Below are positions 7,689-15,992 of a DNA stretch of 64,000 nucleotides, piece after piece (within the stretch, counting starts at the first letter, position 1; every line of letters starts with the position of its first letter). A program made the translations under genes and the position numbers. A model generated the notes under the pieces. The model had not been told where the DNA came from and did no database searches. It saw nothing but the letters and a program-made list of their open reading frames with translations. The DNA comes from an uncultured Clostridia bacterium (GTDB lineage: Bacteria > Bacillota > Clostridia > Christensenellales > CAG-917). Location of the stretch: positions 124,001 through 188,000 of the forward strand of contig CALVKR010000003.1 in the NCBI GenBank assembly GCA_944332995.1, read 5' to 3'.

Positions 7689-9199
7689 AAAATTTCAAGC
7701 GTCTTGCCGTATGCGTCTTTAAAATCGGCGGCGGCGGTAAGAGCGTCTTTAATTTCGAGAGAGCAATCGCCCTCCGTTTCCGTCTTGACGATAACCGAGT
7801 CTCCGAGCACGTCGCAGCTTATGCCCGTGATAACGCTTGACATACTTCTGTCAAAGCTTTCGGCAATTCTGAGTATGACCGAAAGTTTCTTGATTGCGTC
7901 AAGGTCTTCAACGTTTAAAAGGTCCTTATATTTAATGAGTTCTTCACGGTTAAATTCCACCTTGCGGTGACCGCCCGCCACAAACGACGCCAATATGATG
8001 TCCTTGTGAGGCACGCCGTAAAGATTGCTGTTTAAAATTATATAAGCGCTGTGTTTTTGATGGTGATAATATTTTATCCTCATACCGCTGTCGTGCAAAA
8101 GAGAAGCGATTTTTAATACTCTGACATACATACGCGGAAGTTTATGCAAAACTTTGAGCTGTTTAAAAAGCTGTATCGACAAATTATAAACGTGCTCCGC
8201 GTGCGTTTGATTTATGTCAAAATAGGTCATGAGCGTGTGCAGGCTGTGTCCTAACACGTCGCTGAGCGGTTTTTCGGCAATACCGGGCACTGCGTAACGG
8301 AACATCGCTCCCTCTCTCAAGCCGCAGCCCGATATAATGATTTTGTTGAATTCCACGTGCTTGACAACCGAACTGATTGCGGCAAGTGCGCTCGGGAAGA
8401 TATCCGCCCTGCCGCTCGACAGACCTTTGATTTTCATTGTGCTGTCGAGGTCGAGACATTTCATAGTCTTATAAATCTGCTCGAATTCGCTGATAGGCAC
8501 TTCATATCCGTGAGTCATGTTAAACGGATATTTTTTAATCATACGGCTTATCCTGCCGAGATTTCTGAACGAACCGCCGACTCCGACAAGCTGAGTGTCC
8601 GGCTCTATAGTCTTGAGCCAGGGTATCTTTTCAAGCTGCTCTTTGAAAAAGTCCTCAATCTTCTGATTTCGATCTTCGGGCTTGTCCGAATCGTTTTTAA
8701 ACAGGTCGGTAAGCGTTACCGCGCCAAAAGGCAACGACTCATAATTTATGAGGTTGCGGCGGTTGTAATAGATGAGATTGGTGCTGCCGCCGCCCATTTC
8801 CATAATGAGACCGCGCGGCACGTCCATACTGTTTATGACGCCCTGATATACGAGCATCGCCTGCTCTTCAACCGACAAAACTTTGATTTTTATGCCGCAC
8901 GTCACCGCCACTTCGTCAAGGAAGCTCTTTTGATTTTTCGCCCTTCTGACAGCCGCCGTGGCATATGCGTAAATTTTATCTATATGGTTTGCGTCGCAGA
9001 GTCTGCGAAACATTGTCAGAGTTTTGATAGTCTGAGCCACTCTCTGAGGCTTTAAAAAGCCGTCGGAATCGAGGTCCTGACCAAGTCTTACGCTCTCTTT
9101 TAGCTCGTCGAAAACGACAAAATAACCGCCTTCCAAAATATTTACAAGAACGAGCCTTGCAGAGTTAGAACCTAAATCGATTATTGCAATCTTTTCCAT
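7685..9199 (-). CDS. Ppx/GppA exopolyphosphatase/guanosine pentaphosphatase with HD domain
   Basis: This 504-residue protein has an N-terminal Ppx/GppA domain of the actin-like ATPase fold (IIDLGSNSARLVLV and the second loop MEMGGGSTNLIYY) and a C-terminal HD-type region (ASLLHDSGMRIKYYHHQKHS). The family hydrolyses polyphosphate or pppGpp. The start at 9197-9199 is chosen because GGAGA lies upstream and the family begins with EKIAIIDLGSNS; a longer frame is not needed. It leads the ppx-maf-mreB operon from a good promoter and sits in the place where radC or other genes are more usual. Polyphosphatase and pppGpp hydrolase activities cannot be separated from the sequence. Confidence 0.88.
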   Translation of the reverse strand: MEKIAIIDLGSNSARLVLVNILEGGYFVVFDELKESVRLGQDLDSDGFLKPQRVAQTIKTLTMFRRLCDANHIDKIYAYATAAVRRAKNQKSFLDEVAVTCGIKIKVLSVEEQAMLVYQGVINSMDVPRGLIMEMGGGSTNLIYYNRRNLINYESLPFGAVTLTDLFKNDSDKPEDRNQKIEDFFKEQLEKIPWLKTIEPDTQLVGVGGSFRNLGRISRMIKKYPFNMTHGYEVPISEFEQIYKTMKCLDLDSTMKIKGLSSGRADIFPSALAAISSVVKHVEFNKIIISGCGLREGAMFRYAVPGIAEKPLSDVLGHSLHTLMTYFDINQTHAEHVYNLSIQLFKQLKVLHKLPRMYVRVLKIASLLHDSGMRIKYYHHQKHSAYIILNSNLYGVPHKDIILASFVAGGHRKVEFNREELIKYKDLLNVEDLDAIKKLSVILRIAESFDRSMSSVITGISCDVLGDSVIVKTETEGDCSLEIKDALTAAADFKDAYGKTLEIL

Positions 9200-9253
9200 T
9201 TTAATCTCCAAAATACGATTTAAACTTTCAAAATTTGATAAATTATCCTTGAT

Positions 9254-9282
9254 ATTATAGCACACGAACATAGCGGTTTCAA
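9254..9282 (-). promoter_or_regulatory. Sigma-A promoter of ppx-maf-mreB
   Basis: The minus strand has TTGAAA (9277-9282), 17 bases, TATAAT (9254-9259), giving a leader of about 50 bases before the ppx start. Confidence 0.8.
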
Positions 9283-9345
9283 TACCCAATTTGAAAAAAA
9301 CGCCTTAAAATAGAGATATTTTGCCTCTTTTTTTTGATTTTTTAT

Positions 9346-9370
9346 AAAAAAAGCGCATTTTAAAATGCGC
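9346..9370 (-). terminator. Intrinsic terminator of the rnf operon
   Basis: A perfect 18-base palindrome (GCGCATTTTAAAATGCGC, 9353-9370) is followed on the minus strand by seven T residues. It lies 40 bases past the rnfB stop. Confidence 0.8.
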
Positions 9371-9409
9371 AAAACTTGAAAAAGTTTTAAATTTTATTTT
9401 TTACTTTTG

Positions 9410-10228
9410 TTATTTTTTGGCAGTATTTTGTTCTTCAAACACCTTTATGCACTTGGACGGACACTTTGCGGCGCACGTTTTGCAACCGTTGCATTTTGAG
9501 TAGTCTATCACGGGCAGATTGTCCTTCATGGTTATCGCTCCCTGAGGACACAGTTTGGCGCAAAGACCGCAGCCGAGACACCCGTTTTTACAGAATGTCC
9601 GAACGTCTTTGCCTTTGACGCAGTTTTTGCAGGCGATATATACTACGGCGGATTTGGGTATTCTTTCGATTAAATGCTTAGGACACGCTTTGATACACTT
9701 TCCGCAACCTATACATTTAGACTGTTCTATGACGGCATACCCCCCGTCACGGACGTTTATGGCGTGCGTCGGACAGGCGTCGGTGCAGCTTCCCATACCG
9801 AGGCACCCCCAATCGCATAGTTTTCTGCCCCCTGCCAAAAGTTCCATTGAACGGCAGTTGCCGTAGCCCTGATAGTCGTATTTGTCCACGGCGTCCTTTC
9901 CGCCGTTGCAGCACACAACGAGTTTTGTTTCCTCGCCCGACGAAGTTATTCCGAGAATTTCGGCAATCTCGTCTTTATTTTTCTTAGGCGTGGCATTGCA
10001 AGCCGATAGTTCCACCTTACCCTCAACCAGAGCCTTTGCGAAAGCCGCGCAGCCGGCGTATCCGCAGCCGCCGCAGTTTGCTCCCGAAAGCTTCTTTTCC
10101 ACCTCGTCGATCCGTTTATCCTGCTTTACCGCAAGCTTCGTTCCCAGCACGGCAAGCAATATCGAAAATACGACTGCAAGAGCTAAAAGGATAAGCGCAG
10201 AGTATAAAATCGTCATTGAATCTACCAT
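9410..10228 (-). CDS. rnfB: Rnf complex subunit RnfB (ferredoxin-accepting iron-sulfur subunit)
   Basis: This 272-residue protein has one N-terminal transmembrane helix (about residues 6-30), then a 4Fe-4S domain with CGGCGYAGC and a later cysteine, then four ferredoxin-type clusters (CLGMGSCTDACP, CIGCGKCIKACP, CLGCGLCAKLCP, CNGCKTCAAKCP). RnfB takes electrons from reduced ferredoxin and passes them into the membrane part of the Rnf complex, which pumps Na+ or H+ while reducing NAD+. The start has GGAGGAG upstream. It is the last gene of the operon, nine bases after rnfA. Confidence 0.95.
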   Translation of the reverse strand: MVDSMTILYSALILLALAVVFSILLAVLGTKLAVKQDKRIDEVEKKLSGANCGGCGYAGCAAFAKALVEGKVELSACNATPKKNKDEIAEILGITSSGEETKLVVCCNGGKDAVDKYDYQGYGNCRSMELLAGGRKLCDWGCLGMGSCTDACPTHAINVRDGGYAVIEQSKCIGCGKCIKACPKHLIERIPKSAVVYIACKNCVKGKDVRTFCKNGCLGCGLCAKLCPQGAITMKDNLPVIDYSKCNGCKTCAAKCPSKCIKVFEEQNTAKK

Positions 10229-10237
10229 AAACTCCTC

Positions 10238-10825
10238 CTATCCCACCATACCCGAAAATGCAACGAACGCCATGCTCATAAGGCAAGCGGATATAAGCGT
10301 TATCGGGAAACCTTTAAAGGGCTTGGGTATATCGGCGTATTCGAGCTTTTCTCTTATGCCTGCAAGTAAAAGTATTGCAAGCGTAAAGCCCATACCGCTG
10401 AATATTCCGTTGAGGAAAAATTGCAACAGACTCATTGCCGTTTCCGTGCCGTAAGTGTTGACGTTTAGTATTGCGACGCCGAGCACGGCACAGTTTGTCG
10501 TGATAAGCGGAAGATACACGCCGAGTGCGGAATAGAGCGACGGCATAAATCTTTTTAACACCATTTCAACAAGCTGAACGAGAGCCGCTATAACCAAAAT
10601 AAACGTTATAGTCTGAAGATACTCCACGTTCAGTGCGACAAGCGCCTTTTGAACGAGCCATGCGAATACCGAGGCAATGCCCATAACGAATATGACGGCA
10701 AAGCCCATTCCTAAAGCCGTATCCGTCTTTCTCGACACGCCGAGAAAAGGGCAAATTCCCAAAAACTGCGAGAGAACAAAGTTGTTTACGAAAATAGCGG
10801 AAATGATTAAAAGTAAGAATTCCAT
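10238..10825 (-). CDS. rnfA: Rnf complex membrane subunit RnfA
   Basis: This 195-residue membrane protein has six hydrophobic segments. LGICPFLGV and TTNCAVLGV carry the two cysteines that, together with those of RnfE, hold the intramembrane [2Fe-2S] cluster in known Rnf/Nqr structures. The ATG at 10823-10825 overlaps the rnfE stop as TGATG and lies seven bases after GGAGG; a GTG one codon upstream is possible but too close to that site. RnfA and RnfE are inverted paralogues. Confidence 0.94.
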   Translation of the reverse strand: MEFLLLIISAIFVNNFVLSQFLGICPFLGVSRKTDTALGMGFAVIFVMGIASVFAWLVQKALVALNVEYLQTITFILVIAALVQLVEMVLKRFMPSLYSALGVYLPLITTNCAVLGVAILNVNTYGTETAMSLLQFFLNGIFSGMGFTLAILLLAGIREKLEYADIPKPFKGFPITLISACLMSMAFVAFSGMVG

Positions 10826-11688
10826 CACCTATCCTCCCCCGCCAACGTATTTAAAGTACCGTCGGATAAAGCGTTTTTCAAAGCGTCTTTGGCGTCGTCC
10901 GCCTTTGCCTTATCCTCAATAGATGCTTCGTCATTTTTCTCTTTTAAGTCCGCCTCTTTGAAAGCGATATGCAAATCTTCCTTTCTGCCCTCTTTTAAAG
11001 CGTCCTCTTTTTTCGCCTCCGCCTTTAATTCCTTCTTTTTGTTATGCAGGTCGGTAAGATAGTTAATAAGTGCCATCAAAAGACCGAACACCAAAAAGCC
11101 GCCTGCGGGAAGCACGAAGATATTGAGCGAATAATCGGCAAGCGCTTCAATCTGTATGCCCGTTTCGATTCCCGCAAGGGAGCCGTAGAAGAGCGAGCCT
11201 GCTCCGAAAAATTCTCTTATAATACCTATGAGCATGAGCGAGGCGGTAAAGCCGAGACCCATACCTAACCCGTCTAACGCAGAATTGAAAACTTTGTTTG
11301 TCGAAGCAAACGCTTCCGCTCTTGCCAAAATTATACAGTTGACGACTATGAGCGGAAGAAAAATTCCGAGCGACTCATAAAGTGACGGAATAAATTTTTG
11401 AAGCAACATCTGCACAAGCGTGACAAACGTTGCGATTATCACTACAAAGGCAGGTATACGGATTTTGTCCGGTATTACCTTGCGCAAAAGAGATATCAGC
11501 ACGTTTGAGCATACGAGCACGAAAGTGGCGGCAAGACCCATACCCATTCCGTTTATTGCGCTCGACGTCGTAGCAAGCGTCGGGCAAGTGCCGAGCACAA
11601 GCCTGAAAACGGGATTGTTTGTGACAATGCCGTTCGCGATTATCGAGCCTTTTTGTTTCAAAAAGTCGTTAATCTGAATTTTATTCAC
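10825..11688 (-). CDS. rnfE: Rnf complex membrane subunit RnfE with charged C-terminal tail
   Basis: This 287-residue protein has six hydrophobic segments with LGTCPTLATT and VVNCIILARAEA, the cluster cysteines equivalent to those of RnfA. A GTG start at 11686-11688 is preferred: GGGAGG lies six bases upstream and the codon overlaps the rnfG stop by 8 bp. After the last helix comes a tail of about 75 residues rich in Lys, Glu, Asp and Ala (for example KKKELKAEAKKEDALKEGRK), which standard RnfE proteins of about 200-230 residues lack. The tail is probably cytoplasmic and helical or disordered; its role is unknown. Confidence 0.93.
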   Translation of the reverse strand: MNKIQINDFLKQKGSIIANGIVTNNPVFRLVLGTCPTLATTSSAINGMGMGLAATFVLVCSNVLISLLRKVIPDKIRIPAFVVIIATFVTLVQMLLQKFIPSLYESLGIFLPLIVVNCIILARAEAFASTNKVFNSALDGLGMGLGFTASLMLIGIIREFFGAGSLFYGSLAGIETGIQIEALADYSLNIFVLPAGGFLVFGLLMALINYLTDLHNKKKELKAEAKKEDALKEGRKEDLHIAFKEADLKEKNDEASIEDKAKADDAKDALKNALSDGTLNTLAGEDR

Positions 11689-12304
11689 CTGCCGCCTCCC
11701 TTGCAACGTATGTGTTGTAGCTATACGCTAAAGCCCTGAGACTGTTAAGAACGCCTCTTGTAGTCCTCGTAGCGCCCGAAACGTAAACCGCATCGCCCTT
11801 AGCGTCCGCTCCTCCCGCGATGTTGTAATTAGTTATCGAGGATAATTCTATGCCCTTATATTTGTTGAGGTTTTCCTGCTTTAAAACCTTTGTGCCTATA
11901 CCGCTCGTTTCGGAATGAGAATATACTTCGATATCGGCAATCTTGCCGTCTTTGACCGTGTATAACATTTCCACCGAACCGCTGTATGCGCCCGAACCGA
12001 CGACAAGGTAAACCAAAGCCTCAATCTCGTCCGTTGCAGTGCCGTCGACTTCTTTATAAACTACGTAACACCTTTCAACATAACTGTCTTCACTCTTGTT
12101 GTAGATATATGAATTGTCGCTTTTTACCGAGCTTTGCGCCACGTCGAATTTTTCCGAAAGAGAAGTCAGCATAACGGCATTGACGTCAACGTAAGTGAAT
12201 TTATTGACGACACCGAGAAGTATTCCCGCCACAAGGGCGATTGCCACCAAAACGAGAACGCATTTTAATACGTCTTTAGTAGTTGCGCTCATCTGCTTAG
12301 CCAT
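11681..12304 (-). CDS. rnfG: Rnf complex FMN-binding subunit RnfG
   Basis: This 207-residue protein has one N-terminal transmembrane helix (about residues 14-36) and an extracytoplasmic FMN-binding domain. SGATRTTRGV near residue 182 is the flavinylation motif in which a threonine is covalently joined to FMN. The start at 12302-12304 follows AAGGAGG by five bases; a frame ten codons longer has no such site. It overlaps rnfD by 8 bp. An ApbE flavin transferase is needed for the covalent FMN and is not in this window. Confidence 0.93.
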   Translation of the reverse strand: MAKQMSATTKDVLKCVLVLVAIALVAGILLGVVNKFTYVDVNAVMLTSLSEKFDVAQSSVKSDNSYIYNKSEDSYVERCYVVYKEVDGTATDEIEALVYLVVGSGAYSGSVEMLYTVKDGKIADIEVYSHSETSGIGTKVLKQENLNKYKGIELSSITNYNIAGGADAKGDAVYVSGATRTTRGVLNSLRALAYSYNTYVAREAAGE

Positions 12305-13442
12305 TTGTGCCTCCTTCTTCGATACCTTTAGCAAGGTCGGATAGCATATTTTCTTTTGAATTCCAAACGCCGAGAGCTCTGCCTTTTATCGCAGAAGCGT
12401 CGACGAAGTCTTTATTTTTATAAGCGGGGTATCCGCCGAAAGGTTTGACCTTTATCTTGTCGAGGAGCGGAGTGACGATATTCATAAGTAAAATCGCATA
12501 GGACACGCCCTCGCTCATCGACGAAAATTTCCTGATAATAACGGTAAGCAATCCAAGCCCTATACCGTAAATGATGACCGCCACGGGGGATTTGGGTGAG
12601 GTAGCGTAATCGGTCGCCATAAAGAACGCGCCGAAAAGCAATCCGCCGCCGAGAAGATAAGTCCATACGTATTCGCCGACGTATCCCGTGTCAGAGTAAA
12701 ATATCGCGGTAAATATAACTGTCGAAAGAATGTAAACGAGGGGTATTTTCCAATCTATAACCCTTCTTATCAAAAGATAAATGCCGCCTATTAAAATGGC
12801 AAGAGCGCTAACCTCGCCTGCGCTTCCTCCTATCGTGCCGAGGAACATATCGAGGGCGTTAATCCCTGTGGCGGGATTTGTGCCGAGTTCGAGAGCCTCT
12901 TTGACGTGAGCGAGCGGAGTCGCGCTTGTGACCAGGTCGGGCATCTTTATGTTGAAGACGTTGGATACCGTAAAAAACATATTGTTTTCGGCAAGATTTG
13001 ACCAATCGAGCGGAGCCACAAACGATGTCATAACGCCGGTCCAAGCCAAAAGCAGAAAAATTCGTGCCGATATGGCAGGGTTGGCAAAATTTCTGCCTAT
13101 GCCGCCAAAGAGCATTTTTGCAATCACGATAGCAAACAACGCTCCCACGACAGGAACGTATATGGGCACCACGGCAGGCAGATTTAACCCTAAAATAATG
13201 CCAGTGACTATCGCGGACAGGTCGCCTACCGTCTGTTCTTTCTTTCTTATGAGATTGAATAAAAACTCAAACAACACGCAAAAGCCTACGCAAACGAGCG
13301 TGTTTAAAAGCGGATAAAATCCGAAAATCGCAACCATTGCTATGACGGCAGGCATCAGAGCGATGATGACGTCAAGCATAATGTTTCTCGTTGTTCGGGA
13401 CGACGCTATATGGGGCGATGACGAAACAAGATATCTGCTCAT
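12297..13442 (-). CDS. rnfD: Rnf complex membrane flavoprotein RnfD
   Basis: This 381-residue multi-pass protein is RnfD. The N-terminus (SRYLVSSSPHI) is typical, and VTSATPLAHVKE near residue 155 matches the covalent FMN site of RnfD/NqrB, with Ser in place of the common Gly in SGAT. The ATG at 13440-13442 overlaps the rnfC stop (ATGA) and is preceded by AGGGGGA. RnfD forms much of the ion path and relays electrons between flavins. The longer open frame upstream lies within rnfC and was rejected. Confidence 0.93.
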   Translation of the reverse strand: MSRYLVSSSPHIASSRTTRNIMLDVIIALMPAVIAMVAIFGFYPLLNTLVCVGFCVLFEFLFNLIRKKEQTVGDLSAIVTGIILGLNLPAVVPIYVPVVGALFAIVIAKMLFGGIGRNFANPAISARIFLLLAWTGVMTSFVAPLDWSNLAENNMFFTVSNVFNIKMPDLVTSATPLAHVKEALELGTNPATGINALDMFLGTIGGSAGEVSALAILIGGIYLLIRRVIDWKIPLVYILSTVIFTAIFYSDTGYVGEYVWTYLLGGGLLFGAFFMATDYATSPKSPVAVIIYGIGLGLLTVIIRKFSSMSEGVSYAILLMNIVTPLLDKIKVKPFGGYPAYKNKDFVDASAIKGRALGVWNSKENMLSDLAKGIEEGGTNG

Positions 13443-14734
13443 TTTATCCCCCTTTCTTTTAGTGTCTTTTTGGCAAGTCTTACGGCAAACAAAAGCGGAC
13501 GCTTTGCGGGACACGCAAAAGAACACACTCCGCATTCTATACACGAGAACACGTCGAGATTTTTAAGTTTATCCGTGTTGTCCGCAAGCGTATTTTCCTC
13601 TATCGCCTTGGGATTGAGGTTCATCGGGCAACCTCTCATACATCTTCCGCAGTTAATACACTGAGTCGGCTTTAAAGTATTTACGTTCTTTGCCGTCAAA
13701 AACAGAAGCGAAGAGCATGTCTTTCCCGTAACGGGCAAAAGACTCGACTGCGCTATGCCCATCATCGGACCGCCCACAATTACCTTTTTAACTTTTTCCT
13801 CGTCTATATTGCCTCTCGTCTTTTCGTAAATAAAAGAATAAGGAATTCCGCCTCTGACCCAGAAGTTTCCGCCCTTTTCAATGCCGTCGCCGGATACCGT
13901 CATAGCCCTCATATAACAGGGCTCGCCGTTGTCTATCGCTCTTGCGATGCTGTATGCCGTGTGCACGTTAACAACGACGCAGCCCGCGTCCATGGGCAGG
14001 CCGCCGGCAGGAACCACTCTTTTTGTGACGGAATAAATCAGCTGCTTTTCCGCGCCTTGAGGATATTTTGATTTTAAGGCGACCACTTTAATTTCGGGAG
14101 GACATATTTGAGCAAGTTTTTTGATTGCGTCCTTTTTATTGCTTTCAATGCCTATGTAAGCCTCCCCCACACCGAGAATCTGAGCCGTATATTTTATTCC
14201 GTTTATTATTTCCTGCCCCTTTTCAAGCATGAGTCGGTAGTCGCAGGTGATGTAGGGCTCGCATTCCGCTCCGTTTATGATGAGCGTATCCACCCTCTTT
14301 TTAGGCATCAGCTTGACGTGAGCGGGAAATCCTGCGCCGCCCATACCGACAATACCTGCCTGTTTGACCCGTTCGAGTAAAGCAGCAGGCGTCCTTTCGA
14401 GAAGCGGAGGCAGACTTTCGGTTTCATATTTGAAATCGTTTTCGATTTCGACGTGCATCACTTTAAAACCGTTAGAAGAAGGTAGTTTGACAAAACCTTT
14501 TACCTCACCCGACACGGAAGAAAACACGTTTGCCGAAACAAAGCCTTTTGCTCTGCCGATAAGCGTGCCCGCCTTTACCTTGTCGCCCTCTTTTACGACG
14601 GGTTCGCAGGGTGCGCCGGCGGACTGAGCCAGAGATACAAAAACTCTGTCCGGAGTTTCAAACTCGGAAAGAGGGTCGGATGCCGTATATTTGCTTTCGG
14701 GAGGGTGAACTCCCCTTTTAAATGTCTTTAGCAT
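13439..14734 (-). CDS. rnfC: Rnf complex NADH-binding subunit RnfC
   Basis: This 431-residue cytoplasmic subunit is first in the operon. It begins MLKTFKRGVHPPESK, as clostridial RnfC does. The glycine-rich GIVGMGGAGFPAHVK and the segment NGAECEPYITCD belong to the NADH/FMN-binding domain, and two 4Fe-4S motifs (CINCGRCMRGCP and CIECGVCSFACP) lie near residues 365 and 405. RnfC reduces NAD+ at the end of the chain. GGAGT precedes the ATG. The gene order C-D-G-E-A-B is the clostridial and acetogen arrangement. Confidence 0.95.
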   Translation of the reverse strand: MLKTFKRGVHPPESKYTASDPLSEFETPDRVFVSLAQSAGAPCEPVVKEGDKVKAGTLIGRAKGFVSANVFSSVSGEVKGFVKLPSSNGFKVMHVEIENDFKYETESLPPLLERTPAALLERVKQAGIVGMGGAGFPAHVKLMPKKRVDTLIINGAECEPYITCDYRLMLEKGQEIINGIKYTAQILGVGEAYIGIESNKKDAIKKLAQICPPEIKVVALKSKYPQGAEKQLIYSVTKRVVPAGGLPMDAGCVVVNVHTAYSIARAIDNGEPCYMRAMTVSGDGIEKGGNFWVRGGIPYSFIYEKTRGNIDEEKVKKVIVGGPMMGIAQSSLLPVTGKTCSSLLFLTAKNVNTLKPTQCINCGRCMRGCPMNLNPKAIEENTLADNTDKLKNLDVFSCIECGVCSFACPAKRPLLFAVRLAKKTLKERGIK

Positions 14735-14760
14735 TGTTGACTCCGTTTGAATATATTTTA

Positions 14761-14789
14761 ATTTTATTATATAGCTAAGTTATTGTCAA
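14761..14789 (-). promoter_or_regulatory. Sigma-A promoter of the rnf operon
   Basis: The minus strand has TTGACA (14784-14789), 17 bases, TAAAAT (14761-14766). A TATAAT lies four bases upstream of that -10 but would leave too short a spacer. Confidence 0.8.
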
Positions 14790-14974
14790 TAAGGTCGCGG
14801 GCAATTTTATCGATATTTAGCCGACAAATGTCGGCAAAAAAGAGGTGAAACGAATTGAAAGTCTTAAAAGGCGTTCAAACAAAGTCAACCCCGACGTTTT
14901 AATATTTATTTAAATCTTTTCGCTTAAAATTTAAAAAATCGGAAGACTGAATTTCAAAATTGAAATATACTCGA

Positions 14975-15340
14975 TTATTTTTTAGCTCTCTTTTTGATTA
15001 TCTCCCCTGCCACGCCTATGGCGGCAAGTAAAATCAAAAATATGCCAAATCCTTTCTGTAAAAATACGCCGTCTGCCTTGACTGCCAAAAAAGAGGACGT
15101 TATCGCCATGATTACGGCAGGAATTAAAATAAACAACACCTTTTTGAAATCGACCAGCTTGTTTTTAAAATGCAAAAACAGGCAAACGACGCTCATAGGG
15201 ATAAAGGCTACAAGGTTCATAAATTGGCTTGTCTTTTGCGCCATGGATAAAAACACGGTAAGTATCGGGACAAGCAACGTTCCGCCTCCCATACCCATAC
15301 CGCCGAATATTCCGCCGACAAGTCCTGCGATAAAACTCAT
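14975..15340 (-). CDS. TSUP (TauE/SafE) family transporter, second half-size protein
   Basis: This 121-residue membrane protein covers one half of a TSUP permease. GGIFGGMGMGGGTLLVPIL is the glycine-rich signature, followed by about three more hydrophobic segments and a basic C-terminus (KKRAKK). TSUP proteins export small anions or take up sulfur compounds. The start overlaps the upstream TSUP gene by 4 bp (ATGA). Complete permeases of about 250 residues carry two such halves in one chain; here they are separate, coupled genes and presumably form a heterodimer. Confidence 0.85.
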   Translation of the reverse strand: MSFIAGLVGGIFGGMGMGGGTLLVPILTVFLSMAQKTSQFMNLVAFIPMSVVCLFLHFKNKLVDFKKVLFILIPAVIMAITSSFLAVKADGVFLQKGFGIFLILLAAIGVAGEIIKKRAKK

Positions 15341-15732
15341 CTCAGCACCATCTGAAGTCCGGCAAAAGCCATGAGAAAATAAAAACTTAGTATGATAGAG
15401 GGCGTGCTGAGCTTTTTGAGCAATACGGCGCCGACGATACCGCCGATGAGCACACCTATAAGAACGGGAATAAATTCCGCTCCAAGCGTTATGGAACGGC
15501 TGTAAATTATCGAGCTTATTATCGAAAGGGGTAAAATTATAAGCAGAGCGGTGGCGTGCGCCTTTTTTTCGGGCAAGCCCAATATAAATGTGAGCGCAGG
15601 CACGGCAAGCATACCTCCCCCCGCTCCGAAAAAGCCGTTTGCGAAACCGACGAGCAATCCCGCAACGACTGCGAGAGCGTAACTCAGTTTCTGCTTTTTA
15701 TCCGATAACTCTAAATATTTTGCGCTTTCCAT
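15337..15732 (-). CDS. TSUP (TauE/SafE) family transporter, first half-size protein
   Basis: This 131-residue protein has four hydrophobic segments and the signature FANGFFGAGGGMLAVPAL. It is the partner of the following half-size TSUP gene. There is no clear Shine-Dalgarno site before the ATG at 15730-15732; instead a small inverted repeat lies directly upstream. The substrate cannot be read from the sequence. Confidence 0.85.
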   Translation of the reverse strand: MESAKYLELSDKKQKLSYALAVVAGLLVGFANGFFGAGGGMLAVPALTFILGLPEKKAHATALLIILPLSIISSIIYSRSITLGAEFIPVLIGVLIGGIVGAVLLKKLSTPSIILSFYFLMAFAGLQMVLR

Positions 15733-15754
15733 ACTAAACCGACTGTGGTTAGTA
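15732..15754 (-). promoter_or_regulatory. Inverted repeat at the start of the TSUP unit
   Basis: TACTAAACC (15732-15740) and GGTTAGTA (15747-15754) form an imperfect inverted repeat with a six-base loop, ending at the start codon of the first TSUP gene. It could be an operator or an RNA hairpin that limits initiation. This is a short repeat and may be chance. Confidence 0.3.
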
Positions 15755-15892
15755 TTGCACGCTATACGACTTTTATTTAAAAAGTTTAAAATCGGCTAAA
15801 AAAACGGCAGGATGGTAAACGCAAAAGCGGATATAAAGCAAAAAGATATATAAATTTTAATTTGACCCGACAGAGAATATTGGGCAAAATGT

Positions 15893-15921
15893 TTGCCAAA
15901 TATTTATATATATTATATAAT
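15893..15921 (+). promoter_or_regulatory. Sigma-A promoter of the large lipoprotein gene
   Basis: TTGCCA (15893-15898), 17 bases, TATAAT (15916-15921) leaves a leader of about 65 bases. AAGGTG precedes the start codon. Confidence 0.75.
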
Positions 15922-15992
15922 TTTAAAGACTATTGACAAAATAGATAAACTATCAGGCAATCGGCAAAAAAAATTCTATTAAGGTGTAGACA

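Noticed and set aside
8357-9055. 232-codon plus-strand frame opposite ppx/gppA
   Set aside because: Mirror frame of a well supported gene; no ribosome site and no domain.
14820-14835. Hairpin GCCGAC-AAAT-GTCGGC as a terminator of the TSUP unit
   Set aside because: On the minus strand the T run lies on the upstream side, so it is not a canonical terminator for that transcript.
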